From the NCBI GenBank assembly GCA_020086605.1, contig JACBWW010000047.1, positions 1,689,793 through 1,753,792 of the forward strand: a DNA stretch of 64,000 nt. The letters run 5' to 3'. Source of the stretch: Lanius collurio (taxonomy: Eukaryota; Chordata; Aves; Passeriformes; Laniidae). Under the pieces are notes generated by a model. That model searched no databases. It was not told the origin of the DNA and was given only the letters and a program-made list of their open reading frames with translations. This document shows, piece by piece, positions 24,076 through 36,965 of this stretch. Made by a program: the position numbers and the translations under genes. Position 1 is the stretch's first letter, and each line of letters starts with the position of its first letter.

Positions 24076-26281
24076 CATTTCCAACAGAAGATTCTCTGCC
24101 GTAGAAATTACTTTTTTTCCTATTTATTATGCAAATAATCTTAGATTGATCTTCAAAATACTCTTTCAGATATTCTTTTTCCTAATGATCTTTCCTGGAG
24201 GCAACTGAAACCAGAACTGCATGACAAAAGTCATGGCTTAGTGGTCTTACAACATCTTTCACTTATTCCTTGCAGACATTTATAGGAGTAAAACTGTTCA
24301 CAAGAGCACTGATAGAAAGGAACAGGACTGGGAATGCTCAAGTCATTCCAGAGTTCAGCAGGTAAATGGTCAGGAAGAGAAATCCTGCCACATAACTTAA
24401 GTGATGAGGTACACCATAAAAATCAACTACTTTTAACAACAACCATTCCAGGAAATTAACAAGTGGTTCACAGGCTGAAACATATTAAAAAATCAATCAG
24501 GGAAGTTCAAGTGATTAAAATAGTAAAGTCTGCCCTTGGAAACTTTCGGCTGAAGTTACAGCAACTAATGTTTTCTTTGTTCCAACTGAAGCAGGACAAG
24601 TTCAAAGGATGAAAGGTCATTTGCAGAGTCTTTTTGTAGGATCCTTATCAACTAGAAAATTTTCCTAACCCCAGTGACTTCAGGGAACTCACAGACTTGT
24701 CTTGGCTTCCACAGAACCATGCAGCTCATCACCTGATCTCACACAGTGGTTGATTCACTACCAATTTTTTTGTGCTTTTATGAATACTATATAAGTACCT
24801 TGAGTTACAAGTAGGCACTATTTGTTACACTGAAATAAATAGAAATAATAAGAGCAATTCGGCACTTTTCTTTTACTGCAAAGTAGTATATAATTATAAG
24901 TCATTAGGAAATTCTAAGAGAAGCAATTTGGAACAAATGTTGCTTATACTAATGTTTAATATTTAGACTGCTGGGTCAACAGAGTTACAAAAGTCATTTA
25001 TGGTAGCTAATTGAAGCCTATGAAAAATATTTTTATACTCAGTGGTGCTCCCTTTTTTCATCTAATGGGCTTACTGATCTATAGATTCACTATTTGATCA
25101 GTGCATCTGGCTCCACAGGCTTCATAGTTTGCAAGCCACAACCTACTAATAAGCACCCTGCTGCCTGTTTGCTAAATAGATCAGTGCTGGCAGGCACCCA
25201 AAACTCAAGCCTTTGAAACTTGGAGCTTTTTTGACTTGCTCAACCTATTGTGTGGCAAGAAACACAATAAACTATGAACCTCATAAATGCTGAGCAATTA
25301 AACATAAGTTAGTAATACAGTTGTGGTAACAGAGATTGCTTACCTCAATCCAATATATGCCTCATTTGTTCTTTTGGTCATTCCAGCTAAAAGCCAACCA
25401 TAAGCAGCTTGCACAAATCCTAATGGTTGAGATTTCCTTGTAAACAAGATGGTGGCCTAAGGGATCTCCACCATCCATGTAGCAATAAGATTTTGCTTTC
25501 ACATTCAGCAACAAAAGCATTCACTCAAGCTCCCAACCCTCACGTTTCAGCACACTGAGAGAACTCCCACTGCAGGTGGAAGTTCAACTCCGTGAGCTGA
25601 ACACCTCCCTTTGCTTCCCTAGAGAAAAAGTGATTTACTTATGGAAATGTGTTTTCAGAATCAGCAGCTTTCCTTTAAAACTGATGAGCATCAAATCAGC
25701 TTGGTTAATGACTCACTCCAATTTGAGAACAGATCATACAAGAGGCAGATTCTGGGTTCATGACTAGGCACTCCTCTAAACACCCAGGAGTGAAATCTTC
25801 TTTTCCACATGAGTCAGTTCTGCCTTGGTCTGACCACTACACAGCCTAGTAAAAAAGTAATGCAAAAAATTATTTTCCCATGCTCCAGGGACTGCAAAGC
25901 TGTTTAGGGAGAAGCACTCACAGAAAAAGTTAATTCATCTTTCAAGATTTTCAACACAATAATAGTTGTGACCTGTGAAGTAAATTCAGCATAAGTATTT
26001 TGGAGGAACTTCTAGAGGACAGAAGAAGGTAGGAAAGTCCTCCTGAACTGCTATCCTTCTAAATATATTTTGTGCTTGATAAAAACAAAAACGGAAGAAC
26101 TAAATACAGGAAAGAAGGAAGTCTCCCATATGTTACAGCTCAACTTCTAAACACTGAAGTTATTCATTTTCAGCTGGATATTGGGTCAGATATGCCTCAT
26201 ATATTTATTAACTCTACTTGGTGCCCAGGGAACACCTTTGGAAGAAGAAGGGAGCTGCACTCAGTGCTTAGCCTTACTATT

Positions 26282-26302
26282 AAAAAAAAAAAAAAAAAAA
26301 AA
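26282..26302. repeat. Poly(A) run, 21 bases
   Basis: Uninterrupted A homopolymer. It lies inside a chance plus-strand frame, where it would encode a Lys run. No recognisable retrocopy precedes it. Confidence 0.9.
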
Positions 26303-29300
26303 TCAGTTGAAAATTCTGCTTTCTTCAGACAGGACCAGTATGATATGCCTCTTTGCAAAAAGGCAATTGTTCTTCATTCAGTCCAAAGTCTTCCTCTGGA
26401 GACAACTACATTTTTAAAGTACAAAGACAATCTAAATTTTTATTCATAACCAGAAGACCCATTAGGTTGATTTTTCTAACTAAATTATTAAAATATTTTC
26501 AGTACCTGTTTATCAAGTGTGGCTGAAGAAGAGACCTCTATCACAGCAGATCTTTATTTAATTTATTTATTATTTTTGTTCTCTGTCCTGGGCTTGTATG
26601 CCTCTGTATACTACAGTGCACATATCAAATATGACACTCAGGAGGAGAGGCTGTTTTGTTTCAGCAATGTCCCTCTATGGGAAAGTAAAGGACATAAATG
26701 TTAGGGCACAGGTATTTTCTTCTGGCTTATAATGGAAATCCTATTAGCCAAAAAGTCAAAATGAGTTGTTCATTTATATACATCCCCAAAGTACACATCG
26801 TCTGGGGAGCTCCTGGACTGGAATAGAAGATGATTATGTCTGTGTGTGTTGGCAGAACAACAGTTTATCACATAAGCTTACAGCTCCATAGAGATCACTC
26901 ATCCTACCGTTGTATTTCAAATGCTAACCCAGAGAGGCCCCTGCAGGGATGGGGAGGGTGGTGCACATCCCGCTCACTCAGTTTCAGAGTCTGCTTTAGA
27001 GATGTCAAGAATGCCCTTTGCAGAGGAGGTTTTAGGGGTATAAACATTGCTGCTAAAAACAGGACAGAGGTTATCCAGCAACAAGTACCTAACAACCAGT
27101 TCTAGCTAGTACTAATCTTAGTTAGATACCAACCTGTAACATACAGGGGAAATAATACCCTGCAATATCACCCCCCAGAGACCTTGGACCCTCCCTGAAA
27201 TCTCTGAGTTGGGATATTGCTGATCTATGTTTTCTTCACAGTACTAGTATCCTTATTTTGATAGAAGGCAAAATTATCTGTAATGCCTTCATGTCTCACA
27301 TGAACCAATCTACCCATAATGTTAATTGCTTGGATTTTACTCTATCAGCAGTCCAGTCACAGGAGAAAAACAAGTAATCAATTTCCTTATTTGAAAGGCA
27401 GAAGCATATAATGTTTATTAATAGAGAGCATGGTTTACATAGATTTTACTGTTATTGATCATAAAATGTTCTATAGTATAAGCAGGGGTAAAATTTCTAA
27501 CTAATTAGCCTGTGAAGATCATATTTAATGGGGTATATAAACTTAGGCTCTTTACAAATCTTTAGGGTCTTATTCATTAAGCATATGCACATGTAGTCTT
27601 TATGCTGAAACAGGATCTTGACAAAATTCAAGGTTAAATAATCCACCTTGAGATTCACAAAATAGAAGAGTTTACATGTTCCAGTTCTTTTAGCCTGTAA
27701 GAAAGGAATCAAGTAAAATATGATGCATCTTCCTCAGCCAAAGGATTCTAAATACATCCAGGGAAAAAAGCTGTAATCACCCAGATACTTTAAAAAATGT
27801 TGGCAGCAGGAGAAAAATAGTGTTTGCAATATACACTTTTATCTCTTAGTGCCCTGATTCAGAATACTGTTTGCTAACTCTTACAAGAAAAGCCCCTGCA
27901 CATGTTTTGCCTGGACAGCCTCTTGCCACTGTGCAGGCTGATAGTCTGGCTGTACTGAAGACCTAACCATTTGGACTTCCCTTTGCAGTTCTCCTCTCAG
28001 CAAAACACTCCAGCACACACAGAATCATCACTGACATCAGTGAGACTTGTGCATAAATTTGCAAGCATTTTGTTTAAGTAAAATCATGTGGTAAAATGAC
28101 TAAATCTGACATGGGCCCATTCCATTGGGACAGAATTTGGTCATGGGCAGTTAGGTGAGGAATGGCTAACCTAATAATTCTGCATTTAGTGCAGTCCTTG
28201 TTCAGTCAAAACTTTGAGCAAATTTCCTTAAGCCTTAGGCCATAAGATAATTATACAAGTACTTACCCATTTTAGTCCAAATCTTGCATCTGACTCGATC
28301 CTAGATCCAAAGCAACTAGATACATCAGCAACTGATGTCCTTGAGTTTTCCTATTAACTGAGATCTTCAGGGCCAGTGTGCCCTGTATCAGTACCTAGTT
28401 TGTGTAAGCAGTGACTTCAGAACATATCAGTCACAAAATGCTCAGAGTTTTGGTCATTTCTTCATTTTGTTCCATTTTTACTTCAAAATACCTGTAAACA
28501 GAAGGCTGTAGGTGTCATAATAACTAAGGTGTGGTAACTGATATTGTGAGAAATGTGTTACTATTGGAAGACAACAAACACGTTATTACATAGACACCAT
28601 AATGCTCAAATAATTCTGAATTAAGGATTTTATTTGTTATTATATCAGAATACAAACTAAATCCTGCTTTTAAACTTAACAACTGTATATGTATCACATT
28701 TTGGATCCTCTCCCGTTTGCACTGAAATCCTTAAATGAAATGTGTTCCCCCTTCTTTAGGTTGATGCTGCCCTCTTCTGAACACAGCAGATCATGACATT
28801 CACTACGCAGAAACTTCAGGACACTCAAAAGGCAGTTAGTTATACAGCAATCTCCAAATAAGGGGAAAAAAAACAAAAAAAAACCCCAATTTCTTTTTAA
28901 TCTTACATAATTCAAATTTAATCAGCATTTGTTAGAAAGGACTCGCCTAAGGAACTATTTTTATTCCAATTTGCAGTTGGAATGTCAACCTTTGAAATAT
29001 CCAGAATCTTTCCCATTCACCCAGTGCAAGAACTTAAACTGAAGCAAACTTGTGTGAATGTGAATCATAATTTGACAGTGCTTCACTCAAATTTGTGGAG
29101 GATTCTTTCCTGACCCCAAATTGACACTATTCCTTCCTTAGTGGTCCTTTGACCACTCAAAGCAGATCATTGCATTTTTAGAAGTAATTGTCAATGTTTA
29201 TCATTCTTCCCTCAAACGGTACTATGAAGGTTTTATTTCTGTGTTCATGGCCTCCAAGGTTTGCTTTGAGTTTCATGTGCAAACAAACTGATAATATGCC

Positions 29301-30768
29301 AAAATCACCAAGGTTCTCATGCCCTGGGCCATATAGTCATGGGAGCTATTCATAAAACACACAAATGTTTTTATTTTGGTGGGCTCAGCCTCACCAATCC
29401 CACATCATCCCAATGCTCACTGATCTCTTTGGAGCAGTTTCTTCACAGCAAGCACTTGGAGGAGCAGATCTCTAGGCTTCCAGCTAAGGAATATTGTATT
29501 TTTATGGCAGTTTGACCAAATGCCTGCCCAGACCAGTAGGAAGTTGTACCTGTGGCAATACCAGTTATTTCAAAATTTGTTCCTGATAATCAAAGAAAAA
29601 TGACAGTTTAAAGCTATGAAACATATTCAAAAAACCTCCAAATCATGATCATCTGAAAATAAGCTATTGTTCTGACAAGATAATAATGAATTTTAATACA
29701 CAGTCCAGATAATCTTAGAAATTGTGTATCATCTGCAACACTGAATTTTGAGGTTATTTGCAACAAAGAGTGTTTAGACCAATATAGAGGTGAAAACTTT
29801 ACCATAGTCTTCCAAAAGGCACTTCTGTGTGTGCATCTAAAGTGGAGCCTGAAGAGTTAGGGCAAGCAAGTGGTCCAAATGTAATTTTTCTGAAAAAGAG
29901 GTGTAACAGCAGAGCAAGCACAACAGTCCAGAGACACATCTGATGCTGAATTCCCTGGCACTTTCTGGCACTGCCATGCAAAACTGAAGTGGGTGAAAGG
30001 AGTCATTTGAAGAAACAGATCATTAAAGAAGAAACTTAACTTACTGTGTTCACTGAGAAGGAAATAGCTAACCCCAAAACTACAGGAAATACAATAACAT
30101 TCCTCAGGATGTTAATTTCTTTTTTCCTCTCCCCAACCTGGAAAGCTAAAGCCAGCATTTTCAAGTTTGGAATTAGTAAGACAGTAACTATGAACCTTCC
30201 GTGTGCATTTTCAAGATTAATTTAGTTTCTTTGGAGAACTAGAGTCTTCTCATAAGGAAAAATGAAATTCTCGTGTAGCTCCAGGGATGATGATAAAAAG
30301 GAAATAGTCTTGCTAAAAAATGGACTTATTTTACTTGTGCTAAGCTATTATCACATTAAATGTGTTATTATCCTCTGATGTTTGCCCCACATCACAAAAC
30401 TGATTCTTGAGCAACACAGTCAAGTATGTCAGCACTTTCTGCTGTTCTGCATTAATTTAAAAATAAAACTTTACTTCTAATTTTGTTTACTATTTTTCCA
30501 AATTAAATATTATTTTGGCATGAGGCATTATCTGCTTGCTTCAGGATATAAATGCATCATGGCATATATAGTGATAACTGATATAAATTCTTGAAGTCCA
30601 CTCCAATGCACTAAAATCAAACGGTGCAAAGTTGCTTTTGGGGATTAAAAAAATGATAATAAGGACAGAATAATTACAATTCTTTGATGCTAACAACAGG
30701 ATTGTCTGCATTCAAAGAGTTAACCATCTCCAGACATAAATTTGTTGAAATAACGCAGGAGGGAATTG

Positions 30769-30800
30769 CTTACCTAAAGAAATGGAGCAGAGATTTGAAA
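30769..30800 (-). other. Recursive (ratchet) splice-site-like motif, minus strand
   Basis: On the minus strand a pyrimidine-rich run ends TTTCTTTAG and is followed at once by GTAAGC. This juxtaposes a 3' splice site with a 5' splice site and leaves no exon between them. The junction lies between 30774 and 30773, with the pyrimidine tract at about 30777-30795. This is the layout of recursive splice sites known from very long introns. The branch-point region is not convincing. It could be chance, since AGGTAAG cores are expected a few times per strand in 64 kb. Confidence 0.3.
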
Positions 30801-33800
30801 TTGTTCAGCTATCTGATATGAGAAATAAATGAAGGGGAGAGCAGTTTCTCTACTTCTTTACCCATGGAGTTAAATGTGGGACCACACAGACTGCCATAAT
30901 AAAAGCCACCTGATACCTAGCCTAAGGCATTGATTATTAATATATTAAAGCTCCTTGCCCAAGCAGTAACTTTGTAATAAAGACAGTACATCACTGGAAG
31001 TCAAACTGGTTGGCCATTAGGCAGAGTATGTGGATGTCCCTGCAATTTTGCACATGTGTTCTGGCAGAGCCTGTCCTAACAAAGGTGCCAGACTTGGGTC
31101 AGAGCCCATTTATGTCCTTTATAAAACCTCATATTATAAGACTCAATAAGACTAAAAGATCACTGTTAATATTCAGGACTCTGATTTGCAAGCCACCTAC
31201 AGTGTTTGATGCCCAGTTTCTATTCATCTCAATGGGATTTGAATTCACAAATACTTTAAGTAGCATTGGAAATCTCAGCCCAAATCTCTGGCTGCATTTT
31301 GGGCCCGTTTGAAATTTGTATTGTCTCCAAAGAGACCTTGATTGGGGTTTATAATTAATCGTACTTCATGGGTCAAATACACCAGCAATATCTCATCCAA
31401 TTCCCTATAGTTCCTCAAGTTCATCAAATCACATCTTTAAGCTGATGGTGAATTATTTAATCACCACACCAGAGCCAGCCTATCACAGGGGCTTCAACAG
31501 CTTTTATTTGTGTTCTGAAATGCCCATAGCAGGTGTTGAACTGTGAATAATGATTTCCATAGAGACCTTCTTTGCCTTCCTGTACTAAGCAAAAGCTGGA
31601 AGAATGCAAACAAACTGGGTGTTCTATGATTTGCACATCTCAACCTTACGAGTGATAACAATCACCATTGGAAGAATTGCTCCACCAGGGAATGCCTTGA
31701 TCAGACAAGTCTCTGTGAGGAGCCACACTGACCACCTGAAAAGTCCAGGTCAAAGTAACCACTTTGGCACACTACAACAAACAGGATTTTCCATGAAAAG
31801 AGCAATGTCAGTCAACATTTTCAAAATATGTTTTTGCCCATCATTTTTCAGTATCATAAAAATTACTTGATGTAGAAGTGCTATTTTTTCATATATTACA
31901 TGAAAACAGAATAAATTTGGCCCAAAAATGTTCATTCACTGCTGACAGAACTCAAAAACTGAAAAACAGTTTTGAATAAATTTGAAACATACTTTAAAAG
32001 CCTACTGTAGTTAAGGAATTATATATAAAATTAACAAACTTTAAAGTAATGAAACCACAAAATGAAAACAGTGCAAAATTTTAGCAAATATATTTTGGAA
32101 GTTGCGAAGTCAATTTTGAAATACTTTAAAAACAGGCACATGTTAAAAACTGATGAATTTTTGCAATATACTCTGTTGAACAGAGATTGAGGAAAACAGT
32201 AGATAATCTTGAGCAGTTTTAGAATTCACTGATTTGGATTAATGGTCTGTTTGGCACAAACTCCCCAATGTAAACAGCGTAACATCTTCAACCTACTGAT
32301 TGCAGAGAATGTTGCCAGCAAAACTATTTCCTGGGAACTACATAAATATGGTTTCATTTTGCATGTGCTGCAGGCAGACATTAAGCTAGTTGATCAAAGG
32401 TACACACACTGCATGAACTAGAAGTGAAGCCTTGGCTCTACAGAGATGAAGAGCCAGTTTCATCAATGACTGTAATGAAGGCAAGATTTCCTCAAATTTA
32501 TATACCAATCTCATTATCATCTCTGGTCCTATTGCCATACAGACCCGGATCCAAAAATGAGCAGTGAAAAATACATGCTTTGTCCTCACCATCCCACTCA
32601 TGTGAAAATAACTTTATAAATTTTACCAAGTCATAAAAAGGAAGCCTCCTGAGGCTCCCAAAGCTATTCCCAACTCCACCAGTATCTGTCATTCCTTCTC
32701 CCTACCTCCTTGTTTTTCTGAAAGCAGACTGCCAGTAAGAGTCAGAGGGAATTTACCACTTCCTTTCATGGAAACAAAGTTCCATCTCCAGTCCCTTCAT
32801 TGCCTGTCAGGTTTTGAAAGACATGTTGCTAGAGGCAGGAATACTTAAAAAAAAAAAAAGCCCAGCAGATTTCTAAAGCCAGCTTTAAAAGTGTCCTTTA
32901 AGAGTTTCCCTGAGGTGTTTATGGCTTATATTGCTCAATTAGCTATTTGATACTGCAGTATTTTCTTCAAAAGCAATCTTTGACTAATTGCAAGTTCTTA
33001 GAAATAAGCTGCACATTTAAAAAGTCCTATTTTTACAGCTACAATAAAGTCCTCTAGGGCACATATTAGAGGCCATAATGGCACATGGCTGGACTTCAAC
33101 ACTCACCCCATCATCATGATGGGTGTCTCCAACTAATTAGGTGTACCTAGTAACAAGCTGATGTTAGCACCTGTTGTCACAAAATGGATTTTAATAGAAA
33201 TGGGGCCAAGTTGACTGCATCTGGGGAAGTTCAGTTCTTAGGGCTGGCTGAGTCCCTCAAACATTAGAAGGTTTTATAACATCTCAGTGTGCACAGATCT
33301 CAAGGTTTAGTGGTTTTGTCACTGAACTTCAGTTAACAAACTGTTTGAATGACCAAAGTACCTTTCATTCTCCATTTATACTGGACAGATCAGCATGAAT
33401 GCCATAAAACTGGAGGTAGCTGAAGTTCTGAATATTTAAAGGCAGTAGGCTCCAGCACTTAGTTCTTGGGATAAATGCTTTGAGACTGAGTTCAGCTTTG
33501 AAAGAATTCTGTTGATTTTCTATATGGGGTTTTTACTTGACTATAATAGAATATTACTACAATAGAAAAACTAAAATTTTATAATGTCTTAATTAGAAAG
33601 TAACCTTCTCCCCGTAGTCATTTGTGTTACAATAACAGGCAAATATAATATGTATTGCAGGAGACTTGTGTTCATCTGAAACAGTCTAATTTAGTTTGCA
33701 TAAAGAAAACTTTTCCACCTTCCTTTTTTCTGCTCACGTAAATATTACAGCTATGCCCACAGTGAGTTGATGAAAGATTTGCCTTCACTGAAATTATTTC

Positions 33801-35850
33801 TTAATACCTCCATATTGCACTCTTTGAAGTATCAATAGATCACTTCTGCTTATGCCTGTTGGTTTCTGGTTTGATATGCGTGTTTTGTATTACCCAGACA
33901 ATATTTTAGATGCTCTCTTCCCTGAGCTTACACAAAGGAGAAGTCCAAAGTACTTCAGCCTGAGCTGCATGGCAGAACTGGGGCTCCCATTCAGTACAGC
34001 AGGCAAACACATCCTGAACTTAAAAGCTGAGGGCACTCACACTGACACAGCTCAACTATTCCCAGAGTTTCTCCTTTCTCTGTGTATTGGTAAAGTCAGA
34101 TTTGTGCTACACATCTGCTTGTCAACTGACACTGCATAAACACCTGAGCTCTTTGAGCGAAATCTGCTATCAGAGTGAAATAAAATATTTATCTAATTCA
34201 ATTATAAACATTCAGGATACAACTTTAGCTGTAAGGAGTCTATTAAAATTAATAAACCCAGACAATACCAAAAATAATTTGATTAGCAGTACTGTGACAC
34301 AATAAAGTAATTACATGATGAAATATTAATACTTCTAAAGAAAAAAGAAAACGTGGAAATGATGCAAGCCATGAACATGAGGTAATGATCTGTATTTTCT
34401 AAAGTCTAGGATTCAGTATGATCAGTATATGAAAAGCCAGAGCACTGCAAATGAGAGATAAACACTAGCCTAGTTCGCTTCATAAAATCCCTCTTTTCAT
34501 GTGTGTGACTGACATTAAGAAAAATTGCCAGTCAGTCATTCACTGATAACACACCAACTTCCCAGAATCCAGACTTCTAAGAGAGTTTAGTGCTGAAGAG
34601 GCTAGTTATGAATTTCATAGTTAACTATGTGCCTTTACACAAGCCTCCCCACTAATGCTCTATGATGCTGTTTTCTGTAGCAGAGACTAATTCCCATCAG
34701 ACCATGCAGTGTGGTCTGGAAGAAGACAGAATTAATAATCAAGATGCTTACTCCTCCTGCCCTTGAAAATCTCCAGGTGAAGTTCTAGGGTTGCTGAATG
34801 ACATGAACAGAGCAGCACAATCATTAGAGACACTCCCCAAGAAAACAAAGTAAGGTCTTGCTTCTCAGCTCATGTTAACATGCATAGATTCAATACAATA
34901 GAAAAAGCTGACACTGATTTTTGCCAGCTGAAAATCTGCCCTGTACCTTAAAGCAGCTTGGCAGCATGGATGAATATCAGATGCCTTCAATTCAAGTTAA
35001 CTACCATTGTCCAGCTAAGCTCTATTAGAAAGCTCTATTCCTTGAGCACTGCTTTATAAAACTGATATATACAGAGGTTGTCCAGAGCACAGGCTTTGTG
35101 TTTGGAGAGATCTTAATATATTAGCCAACTTAATATCAATGGTCAAAAAGCATGGACTCTCCCTGAAGGTAAAGAACACCTTCTTAATGAAAAAAAAACT
35201 TGCAATAATCTTAGATCCATCTTCAATTTAGACCTTGTATTTTCCCCTGTTGTCAGAGTTTCAATCGCCTTTGCTATGAGCTCTGGGTTTCAATTTACAG
35301 AGCATTAGCCCTAGGCTCCTCATCAGCATCTTCAGGTCTGCTGGGACAAGCACTCCAAAATGCGGAGCAGTTGGAAGAGCAAATCAAAGTTAACAAATCC
35401 TGAGTGACAAACAAAGCAGACCAGTTGCTCAAGGAAAGGGGAGGTTTCCTCAAAATTTAAGAGTGCCAGATAGATCCAAAACTATAGAGGCCAAAACAGT
35501 CTAAAGATGTTGACAGAAAACTGTCCTTAAGAGAGAGTGTCAGATAAGCAACCTACAAGCCAGGGAAGACTAAATAAACTGAAAAACAAAAGCATCCAGA
35601 TGGAAGCATCAAAATCGTTGGTATACAGAGATTCTATGCATTTTTGTAGCTCTTCTTATTAAAACATGCAACACAGAGTGCACACAATGTGCATTACAAT
35701 AGGAGACAAGAATCACAGGGGCTAATGCAAACAAAGGTGATAAGATCTCAGCTGGCTTCTCTCTGCAAGCAGCCTTCTTAAAACAAAGGTGAATGACCAT
35801 ACATAAAGGTTTACTTTCGATGTTTCACTCCTTGTTAACCTGTTTTCCAG

Positions 35851-36060
35851 TACAGCATACCAGTCCAAGCACTCGAAGGAGAATTTGCAGCGTGCTCCAT
35901 CTTGGCACTGACTGCACATGGCAGCTGCAAAGCTTGTCGTCAGTGAATTTTGCAGCTGGTCTGGTAGCAGTTGGCAAAAACCTAGTGTCCAGATGGACAT
36001 TAAATTTGCATTATTTATAATGCTTCAAAAGTGAATAAACCTATATGAAAGTGACTTATA
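35851..36060 (+). other. Candidate plus-strand terminal exon (unrecognised, coding or lncRNA)
   Basis: A very good acceptor precedes 35851: a possible branch sequence TTAAC at 35834-35838, a C/T-rich tract, and TTTTCCAG ending at 35850. A polyadenylation signal AATAAA lies at 36034-36039, about 185 bases downstream, with GT-containing sequence after it. The segment is less CpG-depleted than its surroundings. All three plus frames stay open for some distance (31 codons to TGA at the acceptor in one phase). On the minus strand a 92-codon frame (35722-36000) crosses the same bases and has a Cys-rich core (C-x2-C-x5-C-x5-C). I recognise neither. A non-coding RNA terminal exon is the simplest reading. 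AATAAA is common in AT-rich DNA, so confidence is modest. Confidence 0.25.
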
Positions 36061-36412
36061 AGGAGGTTAAATTAGGGACTTATTTCTGATGGTTCCAAAG
36101 CCACTTTCATCCAAGCAATGCTTAGATGCTGAAAGCTTTACTGGCCCTTAGGAAAAATTTCCACAACTCTTGATCACTGTTGGCCCTTACATGACACACA
36201 TGTGGAAGAACAGATAAATCCTGTACTTTTCACAGATTATGACCTACAAGTTAACAGACCCATTTACATTTATAGTGCTTGAGTTCAACAGCCTATGTTG
36301 CATAAGGATCTGGCCTGAAGTTCTCCTACTTGCAACGTGAAAGAATGGAGAAGAAGCAGGCTACGATTTGTAGTTTTCAAATTAAAAAGTAAACAGTCAC
36401 CACTAGGGCAGG
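36061..36412. other. Unique stretch up to the solo LTR
   Basis: No gene or repeat is recognisable. It forms the 5' flank of the LTR. I see no internal retroviral sequence on this side. Confidence 0.5.
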
Positions 36413-36965
36413 AATCCTGATTTTGGCTGGGAGAGAGTTAATTTTCTTCTTAGCTGGCACAGTGGTGTGTTTTATGACAATAATATTGATACTCCACTGA
36501 TGTTTTGGTTGTTGCTAGGTAGTGCTTATCCAAATGAGGACATTTCTGTTCCCCATGCTCTGCCTATGAGGAGCTGCACAAGATGCTGAGAGGGAACACG
36601 GCTGAGACAGCTGACCCCAACTGTCCAAAAGGATATTCCATACTACAGAACATCATGCCTGGTATAGAAACTGTGGGGGTTGGCCAAGAGATTTTGATGG
36701 CTCAGGGATGGGCTGGGCATCAGTCAGCAGGTGGTGAGCAATTGTGTTGGGCATCACTTGTTTCTTTTAGGTTTTATTCTTCTCTCTCTCTTTTTTTCAT
36801 TGCAAATATTATTATCATTAGAATAGTTAAGGGGTTTTTGTTTTAGGTATTAAATTGTACTTATGTCAACCCATTCCTGTTTCTTCTCCTCATGGTAGGT
36901 GGGGTGGAAAGGGATGGGTGGCCAAGTGCATAGTACTTAGTTCCCAGCTGGGGTTAAACCACCAG
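36413..36965 (+). mobile_element. Solo LTR of an avian ERV-L-like endogenous retrovirus
   Basis: About 553 bases match, in order, a long terminal repeat common in bird genomes. The left edge contains GGCTGGGAGAGAGTTAATTT. Next come the CACTGATGTTTTGGTTGTTG segment (36497-36516), the AGCTGACCCCAACTGTCC segment, GTGAGCAATTGTGTTG, a CT/T-rich stretch with ATTATTATCATTA, and the right edge AGCTGGGGTTAAACCACCAG. A TATA-like element is degenerate (TATAGAAA, 36663-36670). The polyadenylation signal is ATTAAA (36849-36854), which sets the plus orientation. The terminal TG and CA have decayed. No gag, pol or env sequence flanks either side, so it is a solo LTR left by recombination. No clear 5-base target duplication is visible. 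Residual promoter activity is possible but unproven. Confidence 0.9.

Larger units (their letters stand above)
21253..35850. other. About 14.6 kb of unique AT-rich DNA without a convincing gene
   Basis: No transposon family or RNA gene is recognisable. The region carries a local 41-base tandem duplication (23995-24075), a 21-base A run (26282-26302), a minus-strand AGGTAAG core without a pyrimidine tract at 25.34 kb, and a recursive-splice-like site at 30.77 kb. Minus frame 22521-22763 and plus frame 33852-34139 read slightly coding-like but lack good splice boundaries and recognisable domains. There is a near-perfect 22-base palindrome at 33104-33125. Confidence 0.45.

Noticed and set aside
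26072..26449. Plus-strand 125-codon frame.
   Set aside because: It passes through the A21 homopolymer, which supplies a Lys run and inflates the length.
33104..33125. Near-perfect 22-base palindrome, possible small hairpin.
   Set aside because: The stem is short and has an unpaired C. It does not extend to a microRNA-length hairpin, and such palindromes are expected in a window this size.
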